A stretch of DNA of 64,000 nucleotides from Pseudotabrizicola formosa (GTDB lineage: Bacteria; Pseudomonadota; Alphaproteobacteria; Rhodobacterales; Rhodobacteraceae): the NCBI RefSeq assembly GCF_002900965.1, contig NZ_PJOM01000002.1:744001-808000 (forward strand), read 5' to 3'. The notes beneath the pieces were generated by a model. It saw only the letters and a program-made list of their open reading frames with translations. It did no database searches and had not been told where the DNA came from. Within the stretch, counting starts at the first letter, position 1; the number at the start of each line of letters is the position of its first letter. Below are positions 1 to 7,478 of this stretch, in pieces. The translations under genes were made by a program, and so were the position numbers.

Positions 1-321
1 ACGGTGACCACGGTGGCGGCCAGCTATCTTGGCCTGCGCCGCTATGACCGGACCAAGGTGGATGGGTTGCAGATGACCAGTGACCAGATCGATTTCGTGA
101 TCCGCGATTACCTGGCCCTGGGCCCGGAAGGGCGCCGCACCGATCCGCGCATCGGGCGCGACCGGCATGCGCTGATCATGTCCGGCGCGGCTATCCTTCA
201 GGCCCTGATGCGGATATGGCCAACCGACCGCCTTTCCGTGGCCGACCGTGGCCTGCGCGAGGGGCTTTTATATGCCCAGATGACCGCTGATGGCGTGCTG
301 ACTGAAGGACCATTCACATGA
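1..321 (+). CDS. Ppx/GppA phosphatase family protein, C-terminal end (partial)
   Basis: The reading frame is open from the first base, so the 5' part lies outside the window. About 106 C-terminal residues remain, ending in a helical stretch with a [13 protein letters not shown] motif. That motif is typical of the end of the actin-fold Ppx/GppA (exopolyphosphatase/guanosine pentaphosphate phosphatase) domain. The stop overlaps the start of rlmE by four bases (ATGA), so the two genes are probably translationally coupled; this pairing is common in alphaproteobacteria. Whether the enzyme prefers polyphosphate or pppGpp cannot be judged from this fragment. Confidence 0.75.
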   Translation, partial: TVTTVAASYLGLRRYDRTKVDGLQMTSDQIDFVIRDYLALGPEGRRTDPRIGRDRHALIMSGAAILQALMRIWPTDRLSVADRGLREGLLYAQMTADGVLTEGPFT

Positions 322-1064
322 GTGAAAAAACCACCTCTGGCCGTGGCCAGCGCGAGCTTCGGGTGCGGGTGAAAACCGCCAAGGGGCGCAAACTGTCGTC
401 CACGCTGTGGCTGGAGCGGCAGTTGAACGATCCTTACGTGATCCGGGCGCGCAAAGAGGGCTATCGCGGCCGCGCGGCCTACAAGATTTCCGAACTGGAT
501 GACCGGTACGGGTTCCTCAAGCCCGGCGCGCGGGTGGTGGACCTTGGCTGTGCGCCCGGCGGCTGGTGTCAGGTGGCGGTGGTGCGGGTGAATGCGCTGT
601 CGCAAAACCCGAAAAAGCCGGCGGGCACGGTGCTGGGCGTCGATTTGCAAGAGGTGGAGCCGATCCCGGGGGCAGAGCTGCATCAGCTTGATTTCCTGTC
701 GGATGGGGCGGATGATCTGGTCAAGGGCTGGCTGGGCGGGCGCGCCGATGTGGTGATGTCGGACATGGCGGCCGCCGCCTCGGGGCACAAGGCGACGGAC
801 CATTTGCGCATCGTGGCACTGATCGAAGCCGCCCTGGATTTTGCCTTTGACGTGCTGGAGGACGGCGGCACCTTTGTCGCCAAGGTTCTGGCGGGCGGGG
901 CGGAAAACACCATGCAGGCGATGCTGAAAAAGAACTTCACCAAGGTTGCGAATGTGAAGCCCGCGGCCAGCCGGTCGGACAGTTCGGAGAAATTCGTGGT
1001 GGCCATGGGCTATCGCGGACGCGCGCTGGCGGCGGCAAAAGCCGCTGAAGAGGATGAGGATTGA
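318..1064 (+). CDS. rlmE: 23S rRNA (uridine(2552)-2'-O)-methyltransferase RlmE
   Basis: This 248-residue FtsJ/RrmJ family enzyme methylates the 2'-O of U2552 in the A loop of 23S rRNA, a late step in 50S assembly. The SAM-binding motif [11 protein letters not shown] lies at residues 73-83. The K-D-K-E catalytic tetrad of the family is visible as K56, D149 (VMSDMA), K189 (FVAKV) and E224 (SSEKF). An N-terminal basic extension of about 35 residues precedes the domain, and the tail is acidic (EEDED). The ATG overlaps the stop of the upstream Ppx/GppA gene. A strong hairpin terminator follows 30 bases after the stop. Confidence 0.95.
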   Translation: MSEKTTSGRGQRELRVRVKTAKGRKLSSTLWLERQLNDPYVIRARKEGYRGRAAYKISELDDRYGFLKPGARVVDLGCAPGGWCQVAVVRVNALSQNPKKPAGTVLGVDLQEVEPIPGAELHQLDFLSDGADDLVKGWLGGRADVVMSDMAAAASGHKATDHLRIVALIEAALDFAFDVLEDGGTFVAKVLAGGAENTMQAMLKKNFTKVANVKPAASRSDSSEKFVVAMGYRGRALAAAKAAEEDED

Positions 1065-1094
1065 TCGCGTTCTGACAACAATCCGCCCCATGCG

Positions 1095-1120
1095 AAAGGC
1101 ACCCCGCAGGGTGCCTTTTT
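1095..1120 (+). terminator. Rho-independent terminator of rlmE
   Basis: A perfect 10-bp stem (1095-1104 with 1109-1118) closes a 4-base loop and runs into a five-base T stretch. It sits 30 bases after the rlmE stop and separates it from the convergent DUF882 gene. Confidence 0.85.
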
Positions 1121-1153
1121 CACGAGAAACCGGAAAGTTCTGACCGAATCGCC

Positions 1154-1723
1154 TCAGCCGCCCCAGCTGCGGACCGGGCCGCAATCCATGTGGACAAAAT
1201 CGGAGCGCGAGTATTTTCCAACGCCACCAGATGCGCAGGCGGCCGCTGCTTTGGCCATCTGGCCCACCGACCGCGACTTGAGCCGCAGATCGGCGGCCTG
1301 CCCCTTGAGGTGCAGCGAATTCCGGGCAACGCCCCCCGACTGCGACCGAAGCATCGCGTTGGTGCGCGGGCTGCGATAGCCCGACAGCATCATATAGGGC
1401 TCGCTCACATCCATCAGGCGATGGGCCGCCGCCATGATATCCACCGTGCGCGCGTCAATGCTGATCACGTCGTTGGATCGCCAGTCCCGCATGAAGTGAT
1501 TGATTTCCTTCATGACTTCGGGAATGTACTTGCCTTCGATCCAGTAGATCGTGTCGATGCTTTCCCCTGTCCGCCCCGAATACATGCGGATGCGGCGGAT
1601 ATCGCCCGCACCGCGCAGCAGGCCGAAAGCGTTGGAATAGGTCGGAGCCGCAACCACAAGCGACGCGGCGAACGCGCCCAGCAAACCACGCCGCGAAAAC
1701 CCCAGCTTTGATGTCTCTGTCAT
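1154..1723 (-). CDS. Tat-exported DUF882/YcbK-type M15-like peptidoglycan protein
   Basis: The 189-residue protein starts at the ATG giving MTETSKLGFSRRGLLGAFAA, a twin-arginine signal (SRRGLL) followed by a hydrophobic core. A longer in-frame start 18 codons upstream would bury this signal, so I reject it. The mature part belongs to the DUF882/YcbK family, related to the zinc D-Ala-D-Ala carboxypeptidases (M15). The expected metal ligands are visible as H and D in SLHLKGQAADLR and the later H in FVHMDCG. The family acts in the periplasm on peptidoglycan, but activity has not been shown for most members. It is divergent from the L,D-transpeptidase gene at 2045, another cell-wall enzyme, which suggests a shared regulatory region. 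Confidence 0.85.
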   Translation of the reverse strand: MTETSKLGFSRRGLLGAFAASLVVAAPTYSNAFGLLRGAGDIRRIRMYSGRTGESIDTIYWIEGKYIPEVMKEINHFMRDWRSNDVISIDARTVDIMAAAHRLMDVSEPYMMLSGYRSPRTNAMLRSQSGGVARNSLHLKGQAADLRLKSRSVGQMAKAAAACASGGVGKYSRSDFVHMDCGPVRSWGG

Positions 1724-2044
1724 TCTTACGCCTGTCCCGTCGCATTGTTGACCACCTAGACGGCGGTTCGTCTGCACTTATCCCCAAGTGTGCAGATCTT
1801 ATGCCACAGCATATTATGCAACCCAAGGACAGATTCTCCGCCGGTTCCCGTATGAGCGCCCATCGGCAAAGAATTGCTGAAAGTTGCCGTGTGACTGTGC
1901 GGGATTTTTCTTAAAGAACTGTTGCCTGAAAGTAACGAAATCCGGCGCTCGCGTGATCTTCTGGCCGGAACGTGAATGGACAGTGCCGTCATCTTCGCGG
2001 AAGGTCGGGAAAATACGGGAAAATTTCGCAGAGGTGATTTCACG
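1724..2044. promoter_or_regulatory. Divergent intergenic region between DUF882 and L,D-transpeptidase genes
   Basis: About 320 bases separate two divergently read cell-wall genes and must hold both promoters. The centre is AT-richer than its surroundings (around 1795-1830 and 1905-1925). I could not assign convincing -35/-10 pairs. A possible SD (AGAGGTG) lies about 10 bases before the transpeptidase ATG at 2045. No small ORF with a credible ribosome-binding site was seen. Confidence 0.5.
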
Positions 2045-3661
2045 ATGACTGGATTGACAGGGGTGGCTGTGCTGCGTGGGCTTGCATTGTCGGCGTCTTT
2101 GCTTGGGTTTGCCGCGCAGGCGCCGCTGCTGGCACAAAGCCTGCCCAGCCCCTTTGTTCAGACCCTGGCCCTTGAGGCCAGCCAGGAGGAGGCTGTGGCG
2201 GCCTTCTATCGGGACAATGCCTATCACACCCTGTGGACCGGCGCGGCAGAGCGCGATGTAGAACGTCGGACAGCCCTGTTTGCCGCCCTGTCTCGCGCCG
2301 CAGATCACGGCTTGCCAGTGGGGCGCTATGACGCGACCCGGCTTGCGGCGATGCTCGCGGCCGCGCAGACCGAAGGAGACCGCGCCCGGGCCGAGGTGGC
2401 GCTGACCCGCGCCTATCTGGCCTATGCGCGTGACCTGTCTTCGGGGGCGACAGACCCCAAGGCGGTGGATTCCGGGATCGTGCGCGAAATCACGCGGCCC
2501 GATGCGGCACGGCTGCTGGCGCAGATGCAGACCCGCGACCCGGCAGAGGTTCTGCAGGCTCTGGTGCCGGCCTCGCCGGACTATACCCGGCTCATGCGCA
2601 GCAAGCTGGCGCTGGAGGCCAGCCTGGCTCAGGGCGGCTGGGGACAGGTGGTGCGCGCGGAGTCCCTGGCCCCCGGTGAAGCGGGAGACAATGTTGTGGT
2701 CCTGCGCGACCGGCTGATTGCCATGGGCTATCTGAGCCGATCGGCCAGCCGCAGCTATGACCCGGCGATTCAGGCCGCCGTGCAGCGGTTTCAGCTCGAT
2801 CACGGGCTGACCGCCGATGGCAAGGCCGGTGCCGCCACGCTCGCCGCGCTGAACGTCGCCCCGCAAGAGCGGTTGAAATCGGTGATCGTGGCGATGGAGC
2901 GGCTGCGCTGGATGCATGATACCCCGTTGGGCGACCGGCATATCTGGGTCAACATCCCGGATTTCACCTCGAAAATCATAGATCAGGGCCGCGTCACCTT
3001 TGAAACCCGCGCCGTGGTGGGCAAGAATGTGCCCGCACAGCGCACGCCCGAGTTTTCCGACATGATGGCGCATATGGTGATCAACCCAAGCTGGGGGGTG
3101 CCACGGTCGATCATCGTGTCGGAATACCTGCCGCTGTTGCAGCGCAACCCCAATGCGGTGAGCCATCTGCAGGTGATCGACAACCGGGGCCGTGTGGTGC
3201 CGCGCGGGGCGGTGAATTTTGCCGGCTATTCGGCGCGCAGCTTTCCCTTCGGCCTGCGCCAGCCGCCGTCTGACAGCAATGCGCTTGGGCTGGTGAAGTT
3301 CATGTTCCCCAACAAGCACAACATCTATCTGCATGATACGCCTGCGAAAAACCTGTTCAGCCATGAGGTTCGCGCCTATAGCCACGGCTGCATCCGTCTG
3401 GCCGATCCGTTCGATTTTGCCTATGCGCTGCTGGCACTGCAATCGGAGGATCCGCAGGGAGATTTTGAGCGTCACCTGAAGACCGGCAAGGAGACCACGG
3501 TAAAGCTGGAGCAAAAGGTGCCGGTGCATCTGGTCTATTTCACCGCCTGGCCGGGGGCAAAAGGACAGATGACCTATCGCGATGATATCTATGACCGCGA
3601 TGCCAAACTGTTTCAGGCGCTTGAGGCGGCCGGGGTGGTCTTGCCTGTCGTTCAGGGCTAA
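2045..3661 (+). CDS. L,D-transpeptidase (YkuD family) with peptidoglycan-binding domain
   Basis: The 538-residue exported protein starts at the ATG preceded by AGAGGTG; an in-frame ATG 69 bases upstream lacks a signal-peptide context. It has an N-terminal signal sequence ending near AQAPLLAQS, a helical scaffold region (about 30-220), a PG_binding_1 domain (about 230-285, with VQRFQLDHGLTADGKAG) and a C-terminal YkuD catalytic domain. The catalytic motif SHGCIRL is complete, with nucleophile C449. The large scaffold-plus-PG-binding layout matches E. coli YcbB/LdtD, which makes 3-3 peptidoglycan cross-links, although similar proteins can attach lipoproteins. It is followed after 42 bases by lpxD. 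Confidence 0.9.
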   Translation: MTGLTGVAVLRGLALSASLLGFAAQAPLLAQSLPSPFVQTLALEASQEEAVAAFYRDNAYHTLWTGAAERDVERRTALFAALSRAADHGLPVGRYDATRLAAMLAAAQTEGDRARAEVALTRAYLAYARDLSSGATDPKAVDSGIVREITRPDAARLLAQMQTRDPAEVLQALVPASPDYTRLMRSKLALEASLAQGGWGQVVRAESLAPGEAGDNVVVLRDRLIAMGYLSRSASRSYDPAIQAAVQRFQLDHGLTADGKAGAATLAALNVAPQERLKSVIVAMERLRWMHDTPLGDRHIWVNIPDFTSKIIDQGRVTFETRAVVGKNVPAQRTPEFSDMMAHMVINPSWGVPRSIIVSEYLPLLQRNPNAVSHLQVIDNRGRVVPRGAVNFAGYSARSFPFGLRQPPSDSNALGLVKFMFPNKHNIYLHDTPAKNLFSHEVRAYSHGCIRLADPFDFAYALLALQSEDPQGDFERHLKTGKETTVKLEQKVPVHLVYFTAWPGAKGQMTYRDDIYDRDAKLFQALEAAGVVLPVVQG

Positions 3662-3703
3662 AACCCGCCTCATCCACACAGCTGTGGTGACAGGAGCATC
3701 GCC

Positions 3704-4783
3704 ATGACCCATCGCATCGCCGATCTTGCTGCCGCCCTTGGGGCAGAGTTTGCCGGGGATGGCGATGTCATGGTGAAGGGCGCGGCAGAGCCGCAGCAGG
3801 CAGGGTTGCAGGATCTGGCCCTGGCGGTGAACCCGAAATACGCCGATGGTCTGGCGCAGGGCAAGGCGCAGGCCGCCATGCTCTGGCCTGGTGCCGACTG
3901 GCAGGCGCTCGGATTGAAGGCCGCGATCTTTGCGCCGCGCGGGCGGCTGGCGATGGCGGGGCTGACCCGCATGCTCGACCCCGGCCCCGATCTTGCGCCG
4001 GGTGTGCACCCGATGAGCGTGATTGATCCCACGGCCCAGATCGGCGCGGGTGCTGCGATTGGCCCCTTTGTCACCATCGGCGCGGGGGTGAGCATCGGCC
4101 CCAAGGCCCGCATTGCCAGCCATGTCAGCATTGCGACCGGGGCCACGATCGGCCCCGATGCCCTGATCCTGCAGGGCGCGCGGATCGGCGCGCGGGTGAC
4201 CATCGGGGCCCGGCTGATCTGCCAGCCCGGGGCGGTGATCGGGGCGGATGGGTTTTCCTTTGTCACACCGGAAAAGTCCGGGGTGGAGGAGATCCGCGAG
4301 ACCTTGGGCCAACGCGCCGAAATCAGCGCCCAAAGCTGGACGCGGATACATTCACTAGGGTCCGTAACCATCGGGGATGATGTGGAAATCGGCGCGAATG
4401 CCTGTATTGACCGGGGCACGATCCGCGACACCACCATCGGCAATGGCACCAAGCTGGATAACCTTGTTCATATTGGCCACAACGTGCAGGTGGGCGACGA
4501 TTGTCTGCTTTGCGGGCAGGTCGGCATTGCCGGATCGGCGCGGATCGGCAACCGGGTCGTGCTGGCGGGGCAATGTGGGGTAAATGACAATATCTTTGTC
4601 GGAGATGATGTGATCTGCGGCGGCGGCACCAAGGTGTTCACCAATGCGCCCGCGGGTCGGGTGCTGCTGGGCTATCCGGCGGTGAAGCTGGAAACCCATG
4701 TCGAGATGCAAAAGGCGCTGCGGCGCCTGCCGCGTCTGGCAGCGAAGGTTGCCGAAATCGAGAAAGTCATTCAAAAGTCATGA
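3704..4783 (+). CDS. lpxD: UDP-3-O-acylglucosamine N-acyltransferase LpxD
   Basis: LpxD transfers a 3-hydroxyacyl chain from ACP to the 2-amino group of UDP-3-O-acyl-glucosamine in lipid A synthesis. The 359-residue protein has the N-terminal uridine-binding LpxD domain (about 1-95) and a left-handed beta helix made of many hexapeptide repeats (IGAGAAIGPFVTIG and similar, about 105-310). The catalytic histidine motif HIGHN is at 256-260, with H259 matching the general base of the family. Its usual neighbours fabZ, lpxA and bamA are absent here. Instead it is followed directly by an acyl carrier protein and a ketoacyl synthase. Confidence 0.95.
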   Translation: MTHRIADLAAALGAEFAGDGDVMVKGAAEPQQAGLQDLALAVNPKYADGLAQGKAQAAMLWPGADWQALGLKAAIFAPRGRLAMAGLTRMLDPGPDLAPGVHPMSVIDPTAQIGAGAAIGPFVTIGAGVSIGPKARIASHVSIATGATIGPDALILQGARIGARVTIGARLICQPGAVIGADGFSFVTPEKSGVEEIRETLGQRAEISAQSWTRIHSLGSVTIGDDVEIGANACIDRGTIRDTTIGNGTKLDNLVHIGHNVQVGDDCLLCGQVGIAGSARIGNRVVLAGQCGVNDNIFVGDDVICGGGTKVFTNAPAGRVLLGYPAVKLETHVEMQKALRRLPRLAAKVAEIEKVIQKS

Positions 4784-4823
4784 ACGCTTCCTATATGTTG
4801 CGCGAACAGGAAGGAATGATCGC

Positions 4824-5087
4824 ATGACCCAGACCGCACAGACCATCATCGGGATCATTGCCGAACAGGCGCTGCTCGACCCCGCCGATCTGACCCTTGA
4901 CACAAGGCTGGATCAGCTTGCGCTGGACAGTCTGGCCATGGTCGAGCTGATCTTTGCGCTGGAAGAGACGTTTGATATCTCTGTCCCGTTCAATGCCAAC
5001 GACCCTGGCAAGCAGGATTTCGACCTGTCTTCGGTGGGCGCGATTGTGCGGGCAGTCGAAGGCCTTGTGTCGCAAAAGGCTGCCTGA
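4824..5087 (+). CDS. Specialised acyl carrier protein
   Basis: This 87-residue ACP carries the phosphopantetheine attachment motif LALDSLAM with Ser36. A longer frame upstream overlaps lpxD and lacks an SD; the chosen ATG is preceded by AGGAAGGAA. The helix II sequence VELIFALEETFDISVP is a normal ACP recognition helix. The N terminus and the loop after helix II (NANDPGKQDF) differ from housekeeping AcpP, so a dedicated ACP is likely. It lies 40 bases after lpxD and 6 bases before a ketoacyl synthase. The pair resembles the NodF/NodE and AcpXL/FabF layouts, in which an ACP and its condensing enzyme make a special acyl chain. Confidence 0.85.
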   Translation: MTQTAQTIIGIIAEQALLDPADLTLDTRLDQLALDSLAMVELIFALEETFDISVPFNANDPGKQDFDLSSVGAIVRAVEGLVSQKAA

Positions 5088-5093
5088 GCGCTG

Positions 5094-6296
5094 ATGCACA
5101 GGGTTGTCATTACCGGCGCGGGCACGATCAACGCCCTGGGCCATGATGTGCCAGCGACCTTTGCCGGCTTTGCTACCGGAACGGGGGGCATCGGTGCCTT
5201 GGACATCCCCGATGTGGACCGTCTGTCGATCCGCGTGGCGGGGCAGGTCCGGGGCTGGACGGCATCGGACCATTTCGATCTGCGCAGCCTGAGCCTTTAT
5301 GACCGCATGACCCAGTTCGCGCTGTGGTCGGCGCAGCAGGCGGTGGCGCAATCGGGCTTGCAGTTTGACGGCGCGCTTGGCCTTCGGTCCGGGGTGGTGC
5401 TGGGCACGGCGGGCGGCGGGCTTGGCACCATCGACGACAGCTACCGCGCGGTCTATGCCGAGGGCAAGAACCGGGTGCACCCGCTGACCGTGCCGCGGCT
5501 GATGGCCTCTGCCGGAGTCAGCCATATCAGCATGACCTATGGGCTGCAGGGGCCGGCCTTTACCGTCTCGACCGCCTGCGCCAGTTCCAACCATGCCATG
5601 GGGCTGGCGTTTCAGATGGTGCGTTCCGGTGCCGCCCCGGTGATGCTGACCGGCGGGGCCGAGGCGATGCTGACCTTTGGCGGGTTGAAGGCCTGGGAGG
5701 GCCTGCGCGTGATGGCAACCGATGCCTGCCGCCCGTTTTCGGCAGACCGCAGCGGCATGGTGCAGGGCGAAGGTGCGGCAGTCTTCGTGTTTGAATCCTA
5801 TGATCACGCCCGGGCGCGCGGGGCCGAGATTCTGGCCGAGGTCGCGGGTTTTGCCATGTGCTCTGACGCGCATGACATCGTGATGCCCTCTGCCGAAGGG
5901 GCGGTACGTGCCATGCGCGCCGCGCTGGATGACGCCGGGCTGGCGGCGGGGCAGGTGGGCTATATCAACGCCCATGGCACCGGCACCAAGGCCAATGACG
6001 CGAATGAGGCGATGGCGATCCGCACGGTGTTTGGGCAAAGCCCGCCGCCGGTGTCCTCGACCAAGGGCGCGCACGGCCATATCATCGGGGGCACCGGGGC
6101 AGTGGAGCTGCTGGCCTGCCTGATGGCGCTGCGCGAGGGCGTTCTTGCGCCGACACTGGGGTTTCGTGCGGCGGACCCGGATTGTGCGCTGGACGTGGTG
6201 CCGAACACCGCACGCGACGCGCCTGTGGATGTGGCGATCAGCAATGCCTTTGCCTTTGGCGGGCTGAACGCGGTCCTGGTGCTGCGCCGGATCTGA
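5094..6296 (+). CDS. Beta-ketoacyl-ACP synthase (FabF/NodE-like)
   Basis: The 400-residue condensing enzyme of the KAS I/II fold has the complete Cys-His-His triad: C162 in VSTACASS, H294 in INAHGTGT and H329 in GHIIGGTG. It should therefore be an active decarboxylating condensing enzyme, not a chain-length factor. The NAHGTGTKANDANE segment is closer to secondary-metabolism and NodE-type enzymes than to housekeeping FabF (NAHGTST). It lies 6 bases after the dedicated ACP. Placement directly after lpxD suggests supply of an unusual acyl chain for lipid A or another envelope lipid, but this is inference from context. Confidence 0.88.
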   Translation: MHRVVITGAGTINALGHDVPATFAGFATGTGGIGALDIPDVDRLSIRVAGQVRGWTASDHFDLRSLSLYDRMTQFALWSAQQAVAQSGLQFDGALGLRSGVVLGTAGGGLGTIDDSYRAVYAEGKNRVHPLTVPRLMASAGVSHISMTYGLQGPAFTVSTACASSNHAMGLAFQMVRSGAAPVMLTGGAEAMLTFGGLKAWEGLRVMATDACRPFSADRSGMVQGEGAAVFVFESYDHARARGAEILAEVAGFAMCSDAHDIVMPSAEGAVRAMRAALDDAGLAAGQVGYINAHGTGTKANDANEAMAIRTVFGQSPPPVSSTKGAHGHIIGGTGAVELLACLMALREGVLAPTLGFRAADPDCALDVVPNTARDAPVDVAISNAFAFGGLNAVLVLRRI

Positions 6297-6300
6297 GCGT

Positions 6301-6330
6301 AAAAAAAAGCCGCACCCAAGGGGCGCGGCC
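6301..6330 (-). terminator. Terminator between ketoacyl synthase and IalB-like gene
   Basis: A 9-bp stem with one mismatch (GCCGCACCC with GGGCGCGGC, 6309-6330) is followed on the minus strand by eight T residues. It fits best as the terminator of the minus-strand IalB-like gene, with some activity possible for the plus-strand synthase (weak CTTTGCTT tail). Confidence 0.75.
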
Positions 6331-6354
6331 TTTGCTTACCTTGACCGAACGGCC

Positions 6355-7017
6355 TTAGGGGTTGGTTGCGGAAACCGCCGTATAGGCTGCGGTGAAACCG
6401 GCAAGCGACAGGTCAACCGTCACCTTCTGCTCGGGTGCCACAACCGGCACGATGGTCAGCACCGCCTTTGCGCCCTTCTTGAACTGTTCAACCTCGGCCG
6501 CGGTGAACCCGATGCGCGAGATACAGCCAATCGTGGAGCAGAAGGTGAAAGGATAGACCTTGGGCGTGCCGCCATCGATGGCCAGCACAAGGTTCTCGGT
6601 CAGCAGGGTTTCCAGTGGCACGATCACCGTGGCACCGGCCGCTGCCTGATTGCCCGCAGGCAGGTTGAACATGCTGAACTCTGCCACGGCATTGCCGTCG
6701 GTATCGCGCAGCAGTTGATACAGCTGGCAGGGATCGGCACCGTCTGCGGTCCGGATGCAGCGCTGTTCCCAGGCGTCAAAGCTGGCCTCGACGTAAGAGC
6801 TTCCCGGTCCGTCATTGGTGACTTCGGTGCCCATCGACAGCCCGCTGTCGGCAGGGGCATCGGTGGCGGGGGCAGGGGCCGCCTCTTCGGAGGCGGGTTT
6901 TTCTGTGGCTGGCGGGGTGGCCGCGTCTTGCGCCCAGGTGCCCGTTGCCACGGAAGAGGCCAGCAAGAGTGCCAGGGCCAGGGATTTGGAAAGGGGAGAG
7001 ATCGCTGAAAGAGTCAT
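6355..7017 (-). CDS. Invasion-associated locus B (IalB) family periplasmic protein
   Basis: The 220-residue protein begins MTLSAISPLSKSLALALLLA, a Sec signal peptide ending at ATGTWAQ. An in-frame start 18 codons upstream would add a charged tail and is less likely. An Ala/Pro/Glu-rich low-complexity linker (about 30-62) separates the signal from the IalB domain (about 70-215). That domain contains WEQRC, the paired cysteines of FCSTIGCISRIGF and an IVPVVAPEQK stretch. IalB proteins are common in non-pathogenic alphaproteobacteria, where the name is historical and the function is unknown. The gene is monocistronic, with a terminator just downstream. Confidence 0.85.
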   Translation of the reverse strand: MTLSAISPLSKSLALALLLASSVATGTWAQDAATPPATEKPASEEAAPAPATDAPADSGLSMGTEVTNDGPGSSYVEASFDAWEQRCIRTADGADPCQLYQLLRDTDGNAVAEFSMFNLPAGNQAAAGATVIVPLETLLTENLVLAIDGGTPKVYPFTFCSTIGCISRIGFTAAEVEQFKKGAKAVLTIVPVVAPEQKVTVDLSLAGFTAAYTAVSATNP

Positions 7018-7478
7018 GTCACGTCCATCTGTCACTGCTTTGGTTTTCACCGCTCGGCGCCGCTGTAGCATGTTGCGCCAGACCTGTCAGGTGGCAAAAG
7101 CGTGACCTGGCGCTGCCGGGGCCCGGGGCAAAGCGGCTCTCAGCAGGCAGGGGCCGCGCGGTGCGCCAATAAAAAAGGGCCAGCAATCCGGCCCTTTTTC
7201 AACATTGTTTTTTTGCTCCCTGTCGGACTGGCCGACTTCATGGCGCTGACGCTACGGTGGAAATTCTCAGGCGTCAACCCGTCAAATGATCACAAAATCG
7301 CCTGTAAAACATGGCAAAGTGCCGCATGATTTGGGACGGAGCTGCCGGATATGCCGCCGGTCACACCAGCCCCGGCGGTGCCCAGATGCGGGCTGGCATC
7401 GACGCGCCAAGCGGATATGGTTGGGGTGCGCGCAGGCACAGCCCGCGTGGGTCCGCGTCTGGAACAGGGAGACAGCTG
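7018..7478. other. 461-base divergent intergenic region containing an internal terminator
   Basis: This gap lies between the IalB-like gene (minus) and the HerA-like gene (plus). It contains a strong bidirectional hairpin terminator at 7171-7199, which neither flanking gene needs. No tRNA, SRP-RNA or coding signal was recognised. ORFs through 7311-7478 in frame with the HerA-like gene have no SD and look like upstream read-through of the frame. Confidence 0.5.
7171..7199. terminator. Bidirectional terminator without an annotated upstream gene
   Basis: A perfect 10-bp stem (7172-7181 with 7190-7199) consists of AAAAAGGGCC and its complement around an 8-base loop. It gives a T run on either strand (TTTTT on plus, TTTTTT on minus). 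Both flanking genes read away from it, so it probably ends an unannotated short transcript or insulates the two promoters. Confidence 0.7.

Noticed and set aside
1814-4351. 845-codon minus-strand open frame opposite the L,D-transpeptidase and lpxD
   Set aside because: It has no SD, its composition is that of a shadow frame in GC-rich DNA, and both plus-strand genes have complete family motifs.
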